Assembly: GCA_026390435.1 (NCBI GenBank)
Contig: JAPLFY010000103.1
Location: 1-64,000, forward strand
Direction: 5' to 3'
Length of the DNA stretch: 64,000 nucleotides
Source: Pseudomonadota bacterium
GTDB lineage: Bacteria > Bdellovibrionota_B > Oligoflexia > Oligoflexales > CAIYRB01
Every line of letters begins with the position of its first letter. Within the stretch, counting starts at the first letter, position 1. Positions 28,401 through 37,289 of the stretch are shown here, one piece after another. Both the position numbers and the translations under genes were made by a program. The notes beneath the pieces were generated by a model. The model made no database searches and had not been told where the DNA came from. It saw only the letters and a program-made list of their open reading frames with translations.

Positions 28401-30170
28401 GTTAGCCACACTAGGCACTTTCTGTGACGCCTTTACGTGCTTCAAAGGATCGGCCATTACCTCATCTAAGCTTTCGCCCTGGGCGACCATGATGTGCACG
28501 TATCGCGAAGTTACCGGCGATGTGAAAAGGAATTTCCCACTGACCGTGATGCTCTGATTGGATGGAATTTGGAGGTTGTAGACATAGTTCAGGGAGGCCT
28601 GCAATTGATCGCCATTATTCACGATCAGTTTGATTGGAACACCGTTACCATCGAGCGGCAGTAGTAGTGACTCCCCAGCATCAGGCTTCTGGCTGCCATT
28701 GGCGTCGAGAAGTGCCACGACATAAGTGTCTAGTGGCCATTTTTGTCCGAGGCTAAAGATGTTCAAATCGGCCTGAAGTTTTTGGTCAGTCTTCTTTAGG
28801 CTGGAAAAACCGGCAATTTTGTCTGGATCCAGACCCGCGGAGTCCAGATTTAACGATCCGGCATATGCAAACAGCATCATAGGACCGCGGTAGTCGCCGT
28901 CTAACGAAACTTTTATAGCAGCTCGTCCATCGTAGTAACGCTTAGTCATCTTGATATCAAAACCTGGATTGACCCCAAACTGGACAGGTCGATTGATGAG
29001 TACGTTATCTTGGATAGCAAGACCAAGCGCATCACCGTCTGTCAAAGCCGGCAAGCCGCGGTCTTTGGTGTCGCCAATTGCAAATGTCGTGACTTTAGTT
29101 CCTGGTAAAACGCCAGCCGCCGTCACATCGAGTTCGTAATCGGTCGCATCAGCAGGTACAGGAGAAAATGCCAAAATATTGCCAGCAATTTGCTCTGGAC
29201 TAAAACTCATCTCTTCTTGACGGACAGCGATCACAAAAAAGCGCTTAATATTCTCGCGCAGATCCGAAGATATCGAGAGTCCACCCTTAATTATCACTGG
29301 CTGTGAACTAGCTGCCGGTATCGTCCGATTGACCGTGACCCTAAGAGGCACAGTTTGCGGTAGATTCAAATCGAACTGGACGGGAACATTGGTCTTACTA
29401 TCGGCGTAAAATCCAAATTTTTCACCCGGCTCGAGAATTTGGTTGGCGTTAGCGTCGCTATACGCGAATAGGTAGCAAAGATTATTTTGATTCGCTTGCA
29501 GCAAAGAAAATGTCATTAAGGCGGACTGAAGACCTTGAGATTTGGGTAGCTCCTGAACATGAATTAGGCTGTCAATATCGAGCGACTTCGCATTGAAACT
29601 ACTAATTTCTCCGCAATAAACCCCGACCGAAGTCCGTCCCTCGCTGCCCGACACCTCAACTGGAATTTGGATCTGACGGTCCTTGAACTCGCGATTCACT
29701 AATAAATCAGCGTACAAAGTCTTACTGCTTAGGTCAGTAAGAGTCAGACCAATTTTAGTGTCGTTACGATAAAACCCGAGAAGATCACCTTTCTTAATGC
29801 TAGGAATCTTCGTCAGTGTTACTTCGCGATGAAATACAGCGAAAATCTGCAAAACCGAAATATTCGCTAGCTGAGCTTCAGGTAACTTAATCTCGTAATT
29901 GGTAAAATCTTTAGTAGCGATGAATTTTAACGTATGCGAGATAGGGTCAGTTGCAATCTCATCGAAGGAATTACCAGATACTCCAACGAGCAAAGTCCCA
30001 GTGTTTGCATCTGCAGGTAAAGTAATACGACCACGAATCGTGATTTCTTTATCGCTATTTTTTCCACCCGTGCACGCTGCACTCATTAACAGCAGCACAA
30101 GCAGAGCGCCCCACCAACCAGCCGAAGTTTGCACCTGAGACTTAGAGCCGCGCAGTAGATTCCGCCACAT
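25440..30170 (-). CDS. giant repeat lipoprotein with six EF-hand-like loops
   Basis: 1576 residues. The ATG at 30170 follows GGGGGT. The signal sequence ends in LLLMSAAC (lipidated Cys33). The mature protein consists of six tandem modules of about 250 residues. Each has a part resembling VFVARGDSLDEI...DPL...LKPGDKV...GD.IGI, then a part resembling LLVAAYAGSL...KILGFSQI, and closes with an Asp/Asn-rich loop and PGE-type end: DANANQILEPGE (near 238), DANGSQKPDAGE (488), DANGNSQADPGE (733), DTNGNQKLDPGE (984), DANGNGTPDPGE (1236), DSNNNGKLDSGE (1513). These loops look like EF-hand/dockerin calcium sites. I recognise no enzyme domain. It lies between the ABC/LolA-like operon and the divergent barrel/RND pair, so a surface or envelope partner of that system is plausible but unproven. 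Confidence 0.85.
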   Translation of the reverse strand: MWRNLLRGSKSQVQTSAGWWGALLVLLLMSAACTGGKNSDKEITIRGRITLPADANTGTLLVGVSGNSFDEIATDPISHTLKFIATKDFTNYEIKLPEAQLANISVLQIFAVFHREVTLTKIPSIKKGDLLGFYRNDTKIGLTLTDLSSKTLYADLLVNREFKDRQIQIPVEVSGSEGRTSVGVYCGEISSFNAKSLDIDSLIHVQELPKSQGLQSALMTFSLLQANQNNLCYLFAYSDANANQILEPGEKFGFYADSKTNVPVQFDLNLPQTVPLRVTVNRTIPAASSQPVIIKGGLSISSDLRENIKRFFVIAVRQEEMSFSPEQIAGNILAFSPVPADATDYELDVTAAGVLPGTKVTTFAIGDTKDRGLPALTDGDALGLAIQDNVLINRPVQFGVNPGFDIKMTKRYYDGRAAIKVSLDGDYRGPMMLFAYAGSLNLDSAGLDPDKIAGFSSLKKTDQKLQADLNIFSLGQKWPLDTYVVALLDANGSQKPDAGESLLLPLDGNGVPIKLIVNNGDQLQASLNYVYNLQIPSNQSITVSGKFLFTSPVTSRYVHIMVAQGESLDEVMADPLKHVKASQKVPSVANRYQIPLINTSLKAGDKVFVFGVTSDGNGDFPSLGAGSLIGVQSSGSSLGYVLKAGDNRGLDLVIDRSQYKDKVSVLGTLVSPYRGAVLATLYTGSPLDLVNQTFTPDAFVAATGADKNTDRFSLSFKTLVTSQRLPLRAIPFLVEDANGNSQADPGERVWYSLDPMSNGPLSLTIDIGSVFAFEYNQSRVIPAVSGVPLSVSGNIRVSGAGDKGKVYILVLDGDIPSFSPDQLARHIQAVGEMKPSGGTFTIDLSHSELRVGDDVLIVGLYDRNPSATGFPELSTNDLIGIHSGKTALTHRLISGVNTGLDLVIDRQIYEGQTQVSGRILGNTPDNLLVAAYAGDLESVTSFDLDYSKILGFSQIVGGANARYELPISPLGQPFPIKAYIVAIADTNGNQKLDPGETFHFYSSRSDRVPEKITLIQGQGASLDLNLSFTTQIPKGNLMPLAGAVTWPDAEKTGTDSAYIFVARGDSLDAITQNPLGSLKYFRRLDGRPENYSLTLEDTDLQPGDPVLVGILVDKDKSFSMTPGDRVGIGGISLSGFTQKLRQAGDGNLPINVNFTIFNTQKSVDVAIAAGAQASYSGRMLTILYAGALTELGLDTIDISQVVGFKDFVKSSNRSSFDVPLLPTSKLPVSSAILITVFDANGNGTPDPGELIGFNSPKAGGMPASFRITAESTATLVLNSYFRLPVPSGIPMSARAKIDSIFALNTAQTPVNVAILAESGLSGLAKDPMSYVKAFKTVGSGSSDFYADLSKTDLKPGDRITAFAFNQPAGSSAPANQLTEGAQVGILFDSSNQDTAISLVPGENALDASGYTMQINRIFYEHDGSVVVKLDGGSALSIGDPLLVAAYHVDTSSNNLLAIASQLSSIDFSQVVGFSRIAYKGNATITIPILPALTPGLVDPSTRKIRDVLIAAFRDSNNNGKLDSGEASAIYTDNSLFGPSLKVLALAQNALTGSITFTGSSTNLGGVLLPTQLIPGN

Positions 30171-30358
30171 AAATAACCCCCATCAGATACTCAGGTTATC
30201 GGTCGAAATATCCGACACCTTTAATGCCCTGACTTTAAAGTTTTTGTGGGCTCGCCAGCCCTTCGATTGAGCCCGCCCGCTTGTCGTGGTATGATGCTGA
30301 TATCATTTGAGATTTATCGATTATAGCAGTAATCACACCCAAACCCGGGGATAGACTT

Positions 30359-31819
30359 ATGAGCGATCAATGGCCGCGACTTCTGTCGACATTTTTTGCA
30401 TTCTGTATAGCCGGGGTCGCTCTTGGGGGGAAGGATGCATCACAAAGTCCCACAGCGTCTTCAGCCGAAGAGAAGGATGCAAGGGAAGATGATACAGGGA
30501 TTTTCTCGGCAGTGACTTGGCAACATAGCTCTAACCTGAGTTTGACCGCAACCGAGGGTGTTGACCCAAATCGCGTATCATTTCTTCCCACTCGGGAACT
30601 GCGCTTAACGGACAAAGCTAAAGTCATCCTAAACTCTACCAGTTTGATCTGGAATGTACGCATTCAGATCAATCGCAATCTGATGACAAAATCTGAATTC
30701 ATCGACGATCCATATACCGTAAAGCCAACCACCCTACCAAACGGTTCTATTATCGGTAAAGGCTACCAACTGATGGTTCAGGAGGCATACGTTCAAGAGT
30801 CACATGAGAAATGGCTTTTACAAGTCGGATCTCAACTTTTCGGATGGGGCAGCGCGGACTCGATTAATCCCATGGCTGTCTTTAATCCGCCGGACCTTCG
30901 ACTAGGTTTCATCGGTGAAAAAGAGACAAAGGTAGCGCCCATACCCGCGGCAAAGTTTGCTCTTATGGCAGACGGTTCAACACTGAACTTTGTCTACGCA
31001 CCGTGGCGTCGAGCACCACTTACACCAAGCTATGGTCAGAACTGGTATGTGACAGCGGACAACTTTGCTTTCAATTCTAATTTGCAACCAAATGACCGTG
31101 TAGATAGTAAAGGTAGTGTGGCCATTAAATATGATCGAACCATTCCGGATGGTGATATTTCTATCTTATATTATAGAGGTGCCGACTATGACGTTACAGG
31201 AATCATTAGTGGACTTTTAGTCGAAAACAATCAGCCTTTAGTACTGGATATCAACCAAGTGGTGCCCGATAAAACTTCTTTAGGCGCTTCCTACACGCAA
31301 ACATTTGGCAAATGGGTGATGAAGGCGGAAAGTCTCTACACTCTAAATAAACAAGTTCTCCCCTCAATTGATGCGAACAAGATTGAAGACCAGAGTTTTC
31401 CGATCGGACTACGCTCAACACCCGCATATCAAATCACAGCCGGATTCAATTATTTTTCAGCAATCAGAGATTTTTTTGGCATCCCCCTCGGCGACACGGT
31501 GTTTACCGCCGAATACTATAGATCACGATTATTGGCTAAAGACACAACACGGCCATTCGTATCAGACCTGCTGCTTACCAATATTCGCACCTCTTTTCTG
31601 GACGACCGACTCGAAACTTTGCTTTCCTATGTTGTCGATGTCGGCGCAAATGGTAGCTCCTTCATGGGAAAGTTAACATACGCAGGAGAAAGCCTGCGGC
31701 ACGGCCTGGCTTACAGCGGCTTCGACGGGCGCAAACCATCGACCAATCAGATAGGATCGCTGTTTTACTACTGGCGTACAAATGACCATATTTCTTATGA
31801 AATAAGTTATCCTATTTAG
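30359..31819 (+). CDS. outer-membrane beta-barrel protein, DUF1302-like
   Basis: A 486-residue exported protein with an N-terminal hydrophobic stretch (FFAFCIAGVALGG) as a likely signal. The body is beta-rich with alternating aromatic strands, for example YQLMVQEAYVQESHEKWLLQ, VGSQLFGWGSADSINPMAVF and TSLGASYTQTFGKWVMKAES. The QLFGWGSADSINPMAVFNPP segment recalls DUF1302-type outer-membrane proteins, whose genes commonly lie next to MMPL/RND exporters, as here (98 bp ahead of one). The C-terminus ends ISYEISYPI, close to a barrel-type terminal strand though without a final Phe. It is divergent from the giant lipoprotein gene. Confidence 0.68.
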   Translation: MSDQWPRLLSTFFAFCIAGVALGGKDASQSPTASSAEEKDAREDDTGIFSAVTWQHSSNLSLTATEGVDPNRVSFLPTRELRLTDKAKVILNSTSLIWNVRIQINRNLMTKSEFIDDPYTVKPTTLPNGSIIGKGYQLMVQEAYVQESHEKWLLQVGSQLFGWGSADSINPMAVFNPPDLRLGFIGEKETKVAPIPAAKFALMADGSTLNFVYAPWRRAPLTPSYGQNWYVTADNFAFNSNLQPNDRVDSKGSVAIKYDRTIPDGDISILYYRGADYDVTGIISGLLVENNQPLVLDINQVVPDKTSLGASYTQTFGKWVMKAESLYTLNKQVLPSIDANKIEDQSFPIGLRSTPAYQITAGFNYFSAIRDFFGIPLGDTVFTAEYYRSRLLAKDTTRPFVSDLLLTNIRTSFLDDRLETLLSYVVDVGANGSSFMGKLTYAGESLRHGLAYSGFDGRKPSTNQIGSLFYYWRTNDHISYEISYPI

Positions 31820-31916
31820 GATATCGCCAATTCCTTCGAACCCGCGATCAGTCAAAAAATTCTGAATCCAGCCGACACTTCCTGTAGGCATTTCACGCTT
31901 GCCGGAGGGCAGCCCG

Positions 31917-34256
31917 ATGATTTCTTTTATTAAGACTAGCGCACACCACTCAATAAAGCTGAGTCTCGGCTTCGCTTTATTAGTCGGCGCTTCGCTGTGG
32001 TTTGCTCCGAAGCCGATGATAACCGGTCGCATGGAAGCACTGATGGAGGCTAGCGACCCTGTCATCACGGACTATCAAAAGTTCAAAAAAACATTTAATG
32101 AAGGCGAAGTTCTGGCCGTTACTTTTCGACCCGCTGAACTATTCACTAAAGACGGAATAGAAGGCCTACGTCAGCTAACGAGCAAGTTAGAGGCCATCTC
32201 AGGAGTCACGGGTGTCACCAGCCTCACCTCAGTGTCGCTACCGAATGTTGTTGGCGAAGGTGTGGAATTTAAGAAGCTGATACCGGATGAGGACCCAAAC
32301 GACTTAACGCCAGAGGTCCTCAAAGAAATCAAAGATAAATCATTAGCTACTGCTTCACTAGTAGACCGCTTCATATCGCACGATGGGCAAACAGCAATCG
32401 TAGTCGCCGAAACCAAACTCGGACTGGACCTAGCTGAGAGACGTTCTGCGTTTGAAAAGGCGAAGGCTGAAGTTATATCCCTACGGACCGATTCAACAGA
32501 GCTGCACCTAATCGGCACCGAATACATTGATGCTGAGATCGAATCTTTACTTAAGAGCGATTGGATTAGATATGGAATTGTCGTCGTTTTATTGACGGGA
32601 GTTGGTCTGATCTTGTCGTTCGGCTCTATGTCACTTGCGCTTGTGGGTGTTGCTCAGGCAGTAACCGTTACAAGCTTGGTCATGAGTGCATTTGCCTTTT
32701 TCGGCGGCACACTAGATGTTGTGACAGCCGTGATACCGGCGCTCACCTTGGCACTGTCCCTGGCAGCTGTGACACCAATTCTAGCGCAATTCCAACATTC
32801 ACTATTAGGCCTAGGATCAGTTCACGAGGCAATCCAGGCAAGCTTCCTTGTTAAGCGTTCAAACCTGGTGTTTTGCTTCTTAGCTACTGCTGGGACCTGC
32901 CTTTCGATGCTCGCGACGACTTTACCAGCGCTGCGGAGTCTTGCCGTTTGGGGATTGGTGGCTCTGGTCATAAATGCTCTCTGCTTATGCTTTCAATTGC
33001 CAGCACTGCTAGCTATCTGCGCCAAAGTTACTCCAGCAAAAGGCGTAGAGACCATAAGAAAGACCATAGTTCTTCATTGGACTAAGACCGCGTACCAATC
33101 CGTTCATTTACGCCATATAGTAACCGGTGTTTTAGCAGCCTTAGCTTGTGTTTCCGCACTTGGTATCTCTAAATTGCATTTCGAAACTAACCCAACGAGT
33201 TTTTTGTCATTCCACAATCCGCTGAAACAGGAGATTAACTATTTCGATAACATCGCCGGCGGGCCGCTGACGATTGACGTCCTTGTAAAAGCAAAGAACG
33301 GTGCGGCAAATTTCTCGGTCAAAGATCCTGTGAATAAACTGAAAGATGTCCAGAATTCGATGGTGAAAGAGTTCCCAAGAGACTTTAGCGGGTCCTTGTC
33401 TATTGCTGATTATTATAAAGAGTTACATCGCGCGTTTACCCCTGGCGCTGAACATGGCGACGGAATGCCCCAAACTGACGCGGATTTCTCGAATTACACG
33501 GACTTACTCGAGCTATCCGATGGGAAAGTACTCGGCAAGTTGCTGACCATCGACAAACAGTCGGCACGGGTTTTGCTCTCCAGGCATTTAGGTAGTTGGT
33601 CCTCACCCTCGGCCATCGCGGCTTACGTCGAAAACACCCTGCCGAATATCCTCGGTGATCAGTTAACGGCTACAATTGCTGGATTCGGGGCAATCTGCGT
33701 AAGACTCGACAAACTTGTATTCGAAAGTATGTGGTCGAGCTTTGGCGTGGCATTTATTACGTTGGCACTACTCCTCGCACTGGTCTCACGAAGCCTATTG
33801 GTAGCCCTAACCTGTGTGTTTTCGACGGTCATTGCTCTGGGCGCTGTTTTCGGCATCATTGGGCTAGTCGGCAAGCCGATAGACGTGTGCATGGCTCCCT
33901 TATCTGGTCTTGGTGTGATTATTGGCGGCCTCATAGGCATTCCCTTTTTCCTTCGCTATCAGCAAAGCGGCCTCAGCCATGGCGATACACGCTTTACCAA
34001 GCTACGGCGGGCATGTATCGAAAGTATCCCAGAGGTTATATCTCTGACTTTAATTTGTGCTCTGGCAATGGGCTCACTGGTTTTTAGCGGCCTGAGAACG
34101 ATTGGAGCTCTGGGCATTTGGTCAGCGCTCCTTGCCTGTGTTGCAACGATCACACAAACCTTAGTACTGCCAGCTCTACTGTCCTATTTTTGCAAAGAAG
34201 ATGCCGCATTGATGGAAATTGGTGAGACTCATGAATCACCGAAATCAGCAGCATAA
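31917..34256 (+). CDS. MMPL/RND-superfamily exporter
   Basis: A 779-residue protein starting at ATG 31917 (CCGGAGGG upstream). Layout is typical of the MMPL class: one N-terminal helix (residues about 13-33), a periplasmic domain to about 215, a five-helix bundle (220-380), another helix (about 395-415), a second periplasmic domain (420-600) and a final five-helix bundle. VTAVIPALTLALSLAAVTPIL and PIDVCMAPLSGLGVIIGGLI are the paired TM4/TM10-like segments. MMPL proteins export lipids and polyketides, for instance hopanoids via HpnN. It is paired with the barrel gene and divergent from the ABC/LolA-like operon, which supports a role in envelope lipid transport. Confidence 0.85.
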   Translation: MISFIKTSAHHSIKLSLGFALLVGASLWFAPKPMITGRMEALMEASDPVITDYQKFKKTFNEGEVLAVTFRPAELFTKDGIEGLRQLTSKLEAISGVTGVTSLTSVSLPNVVGEGVEFKKLIPDEDPNDLTPEVLKEIKDKSLATASLVDRFISHDGQTAIVVAETKLGLDLAERRSAFEKAKAEVISLRTDSTELHLIGTEYIDAEIESLLKSDWIRYGIVVVLLTGVGLILSFGSMSLALVGVAQAVTVTSLVMSAFAFFGGTLDVVTAVIPALTLALSLAAVTPILAQFQHSLLGLGSVHEAIQASFLVKRSNLVFCFLATAGTCLSMLATTLPALRSLAVWGLVALVINALCLCFQLPALLAICAKVTPAKGVETIRKTIVLHWTKTAYQSVHLRHIVTGVLAALACVSALGISKLHFETNPTSFLSFHNPLKQEINYFDNIAGGPLTIDVLVKAKNGAANFSVKDPVNKLKDVQNSMVKEFPRDFSGSLSIADYYKELHRAFTPGAEHGDGMPQTDADFSNYTDLLELSDGKVLGKLLTIDKQSARVLLSRHLGSWSSPSAIAAYVENTLPNILGDQLTATIAGFGAICVRLDKLVFESMWSSFGVAFITLALLLALVSRSLLVALTCVFSTVIALGAVFGIIGLVGKPIDVCMAPLSGLGVIIGGLIGIPFFLRYQQSGLSHGDTRFTKLRRACIESIPEVISLTLICALAMGSLVFSGLRTIGALGIWSALLACVATITQTLVLPALLSYFCKEDAALMEIGETHESPKSAA

Positions 34257-34257
34257 T

Positions 34258-34293
34258 AAAAAAAGTCATCGTCAGACGGATTCTAACGATGAC
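34258..34293 (-). terminator. rho-independent terminator for the acs-aceB-aceA operon
   Basis: On the minus strand GTCATCGT, 13-nt loop, ACGATGAC, followed by seven T. It lies 67 bp after the aceA stop and immediately after the stop of the convergent RND gene. Because the plus-strand side has an AGATTTT tail it may serve both. Confidence 0.85.
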
Positions 34294-34359
34294 CTAGATT
34301 TTCGACATTTGTCACTTATAGTGCCTTGGACTTTTTAGGCCAGGCACCTAGTGATGCCA

Positions 34360-35649
34360 TTATTTATGGAACTGCTCTTCCTCAGTGGATCCCGCATAGG
34401 CAGCAGTCGCTGCCTTACCGCCTGTGACAGTCATAAGGATCTTATCAAAGTAGCCAGTGCCCACCTCGCGCTGATGCTTAGTTGCGGTATAACCTTCAGC
34501 TTCTTTTTTGAACTCACGAGACTGAAGATCAACGAAGGCCGTCATGCCTTTATCTTTATAACCTTGGGCAAGATCATACATGTGATAATTCACGGAGTGC
34601 CAACCCGCCAGCGTAATGAATTGGAACTTGTAGCCCAGCTCGCCGAGGTCAGTCTGGAAGCTAGCAATTTGCTTGGCGCTCAACTTCTTCTCCCAGTTAA
34701 ACGATGGCGAGCAGTTGTAGGCCAGATATTTTCCTGGAAATTTTTCATGAATAGCCTTGCTGAACACCTTTGCCTCTTCGATATCGGGGACAGAGGTTTC
34801 AAACCAAAGCAGATCTGCATACGGTGCATAGGCCAGCGATCTGGCGATCGCCGAATCCAGACCAGCTTTAACACGGAAGTAACCCTCGCTGGTGCGTTCA
34901 CCAGTTGTGAATTGCTTGTCGTAGGAGTCAATATCTGAGGTTAACAACGTCGCGCCCAGCGCATCAGTCCGGGCCACAATGCAAGTAGGTACATTGCATA
35001 CGTCGGCTGCTAAACGTGCTGCCGTTAAAGTACGAATAAACTGTGAGGTAGGCACCAAGACCTTACCCCCAAGGTGGCCGCACTTTTTCTCAGATGCTAG
35101 CTGATCCTCAAAGTGGACAGCGGCAGCACCCGCCTCGATCATACCCTTCATTAATTCGAAGGCATGGAGCGGGCCACCGAAACCAGCTTCGGCATCGGCA
35201 AGTATTGGGGCATACCAATCTTCCACCGAAGATTTACCCTCGCCTTGCTCGATTAAATCTGCGCGCGACAACGCTGCATTGATACGACGCACTAGCGCAG
35301 GAACGCTATTTGATGGGTACAGACTTTGGTCTGGATATGTTTGACCCGAGAGATTGGCGTCCGCGGCTACTTGCCAGCCACTCATATAGATGGCTTTGAG
35401 TCCAGCCTTGACCATTTGCACGGCCTGAGCGCCAGTCATAGCACCCAGTGCATTGACGTAGTTATTAGACTCAAGCTGCTGCCAAAAACGGTGAGCACCG
35501 TGCTTAGCAAGACTGTACTCGATGTCGAGCGATGGGCGCAGCTTTAACACCTCTTCCGCGCTGTAAGGGCGCTTAACACCCTGCCAACGAGGGTTAGTAG
35601 ACCAGTCCTGTGCGAGCGCTTTTTCGGCAGCTTTCTTGTCCGGTTTCAT
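34360..35649 (-). CDS. aceA: isocitrate lyase
   Basis: A 429-residue isocitrate lyase, cleaving isocitrate to glyoxylate and succinate in the glyoxylate shunt. The catalytic motif KKCGHLGGK (188-196) with the active-site Cys190, SGWQVAAD (90-97) and ADAEAGFGG (151-159, metal-binding Asp) are intact. Length fits the short bacterial form. It is the third gene of an acs-aceB-aceA operon, 24 bp after aceB, and ends at a strong terminator. No regulator such as iclR is adjacent. Confidence 0.97.
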   Translation of the reverse strand: MKPDKKAAEKALAQDWSTNPRWQGVKRPYSAEEVLKLRPSLDIEYSLAKHGAHRFWQQLESNNYVNALGAMTGAQAVQMVKAGLKAIYMSGWQVAADANLSGQTYPDQSLYPSNSVPALVRRINAALSRADLIEQGEGKSSVEDWYAPILADAEAGFGGPLHAFELMKGMIEAGAAAVHFEDQLASEKKCGHLGGKVLVPTSQFIRTLTAARLAADVCNVPTCIVARTDALGATLLTSDIDSYDKQFTTGERTSEGYFRVKAGLDSAIARSLAYAPYADLLWFETSVPDIEEAKVFSKAIHEKFPGKYLAYNCSPSFNWEKKLSAKQIASFQTDLGELGYKFQFITLAGWHSVNYHMYDLAQGYKDKGMTAFVDLQSREFKKEAEGYTATKHQREVGTGYFDKILMTVTGGKAATAAYAGSTEEEQFHK

Positions 35650-35673
35650 AACTTAAGTCCTCATGCTCAAGGT

Positions 35674-37263
35674 TTATGGTGTCAACTCAGCGTACGCTGG
35701 AAGCGTCAAAAATTCCGCAAATTCTGGATCGAGTACTAAGCCATCGAGGATTTCAGCAGCACGTTCGTGCTCGGCGGCCCCGACTTTTGATAATTCAGTA
35801 TCACGCAACTTACGAAACAGATCCGTATTGAGTCTCCGCCCATCCTCTAGCATACAACCGTGGTGCACCCATTGCCACAATTGTGCACGAGCAATTTCGG
35901 CAGTGGCTGCATCCTCCATCAAATTATGCAAAGCAACAGCGCCGTTGCCTCGCAGCCATTGTTCTATATATTGGAGCGCAACGTTAATGTTGTTGGCAAC
36001 GCCACCGGCGGAAATCTTACCACCTGGTACCGTCAAAGTGGTCAACTCAGCGGCTGCCACATGAACATCCTGGCGCAGCTTCTCACGCTGATTAGGCTGG
36101 TCGCCCAGTACTAAATTAAAAGCGGTATTTGCCACGTCGGCCAAATCGGGATGGGCGATCCAAGTGCCATCAAAGCCAGCCGCAGCTTCGCGGTCTTTAT
36201 CTTCTTTTACCTTCGCTAAGGCGGCCTTATTGACCTCCGGATCTTTGCGACTCGGAATAAATGCCGCCATCCCGCCCATGGCATGCGCTCCTCTATGGTG
36301 GCAGGTCTTAACTAAAAGATCACAATAAGATCGCATAAAGGGCACTGCCATCGTGACCTGTGCCCGATCGGGCAGCTGCCGGGCCTTGTCATGACTAAAC
36401 TTTTTAATAATACTGAAAATATAGTCCCAGCGACCGGCATTTAGTCCGGTGATGTGGTCCTTAAGTTCATAGAGAATCTCATCCATCTCAAACGCCGCTG
36501 TGATAGTCTCGATCAACACCGTCACTTTGACGCTGCCTCTCGGTATGCCGATATAATCTTGGGCGAACAGAAAGACCTGATTCCACAGCCGAGCCTCAAG
36601 ATGGCTCTCCATTTTTGGCAGGTAAAAATAAGGGCCAGTTCCTCGCGCTAACTGCTCCTTGGCATTATGGAAAAAAGCCAAACCGAAATCGACCAAACTT
36701 CCCGAAAGCGGCGTACCGTCCACGGTCAGATGCTTCTCCGGCAGGTGCCACCCGCGCGGACGAATCAGCAGCGTAGCGATCTTGTCATTGAGTTTGTATT
36801 CCTTCCCAACTTCGTTGGTGAAGGTGAGCTTGTGACGAACGGCTTGCTGCACATTGATTTGGCCATGCATCACATTCGACCAGGTAGGCGACAGAGAATC
36901 CTCGAAATCGCACATAAACGTCTTGGCTTGCGAATTTAATGCATTGATCATCATCTTTGCCTCGGCTGGGCCAGTGATCTCAACGCGGCGATCTAGCAGA
37001 TCTTTAGGTGTAGGAGCGACTTGCCAGGTTGCCTTGCGAATATGCTCAGTCTCAGGCAAAAAATCCAGGGCTCGGCCGTGCCGCAACGCCAGCTGACGCT
37101 GCCGCCGACGTTCGAGCAGGGCGAGACGGTGATCGTTAAACTCCTGATGCAGAGCGTACAGAAAGCGCCGAGCCTCAGGTGTCAATACAGAACGCTCAAA
37201 GTGAGGATTATGCGACGCTTCGACGGCGACATCAGCGGTATTTGTGTAAGTTCTAGTAGTCAT
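35674..37263 (-). CDS. aceB: malate synthase A
   Basis: A 529-residue malate synthase of the A type, condensing glyoxylate with acetyl-CoA. [10 protein letters not shown] (119-128) holds acidic residues near the Mg site; [20 protein letters not shown] and [27 protein letters not shown] also match. The C-terminal catalytic Asp region reads [18 protein letters not shown]. The ribosome-binding site AGGAG precedes the ATG by a good distance. The gene lies between acs (26-bp gap) and aceA (24-bp gap). Confidence 0.97.
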   Translation of the reverse strand: MTTRTYTNTADVAVEASHNPHFERSVLTPEARRFLYALHQEFNDHRLALLERRRQRQLALRHGRALDFLPETEHIRKATWQVAPTPKDLLDRRVEITGPAEAKMMINALNSQAKTFMCDFEDSLSPTWSNVMHGQINVQQAVRHKLTFTNEVGKEYKLNDKIATLLIRPRGWHLPEKHLTVDGTPLSGSLVDFGLAFFHNAKEQLARGTGPYFYLPKMESHLEARLWNQVFLFAQDYIGIPRGSVKVTVLIETITAAFEMDEILYELKDHITGLNAGRWDYIFSIIKKFSHDKARQLPDRAQVTMAVPFMRSYCDLLVKTCHHRGAHAMGGMAAFIPSRKDPEVNKAALAKVKEDKDREAAAGFDGTWIAHPDLADVANTAFNLVLGDQPNQREKLRQDVHVAAAELTTLTVPGGKISAGGVANNINVALQYIEQWLRGNGAVALHNLMEDAATAEIARAQLWQWVHHGCMLEDGRRLNTDLFRKLRDTELSKVGAAEHERAAEILDGLVLDPEFAEFLTLPAYAELTP

Positions 37264-37289
37264 GGATGCTCCTTTTAGACTTCCGGCGA

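Noticed and set aside
34351-34938. 195-codon plus-strand frame antisense to aceA
   Set aside because: Isocitrate lyase is intact on the minus strand; the shadow frame shows no domain.
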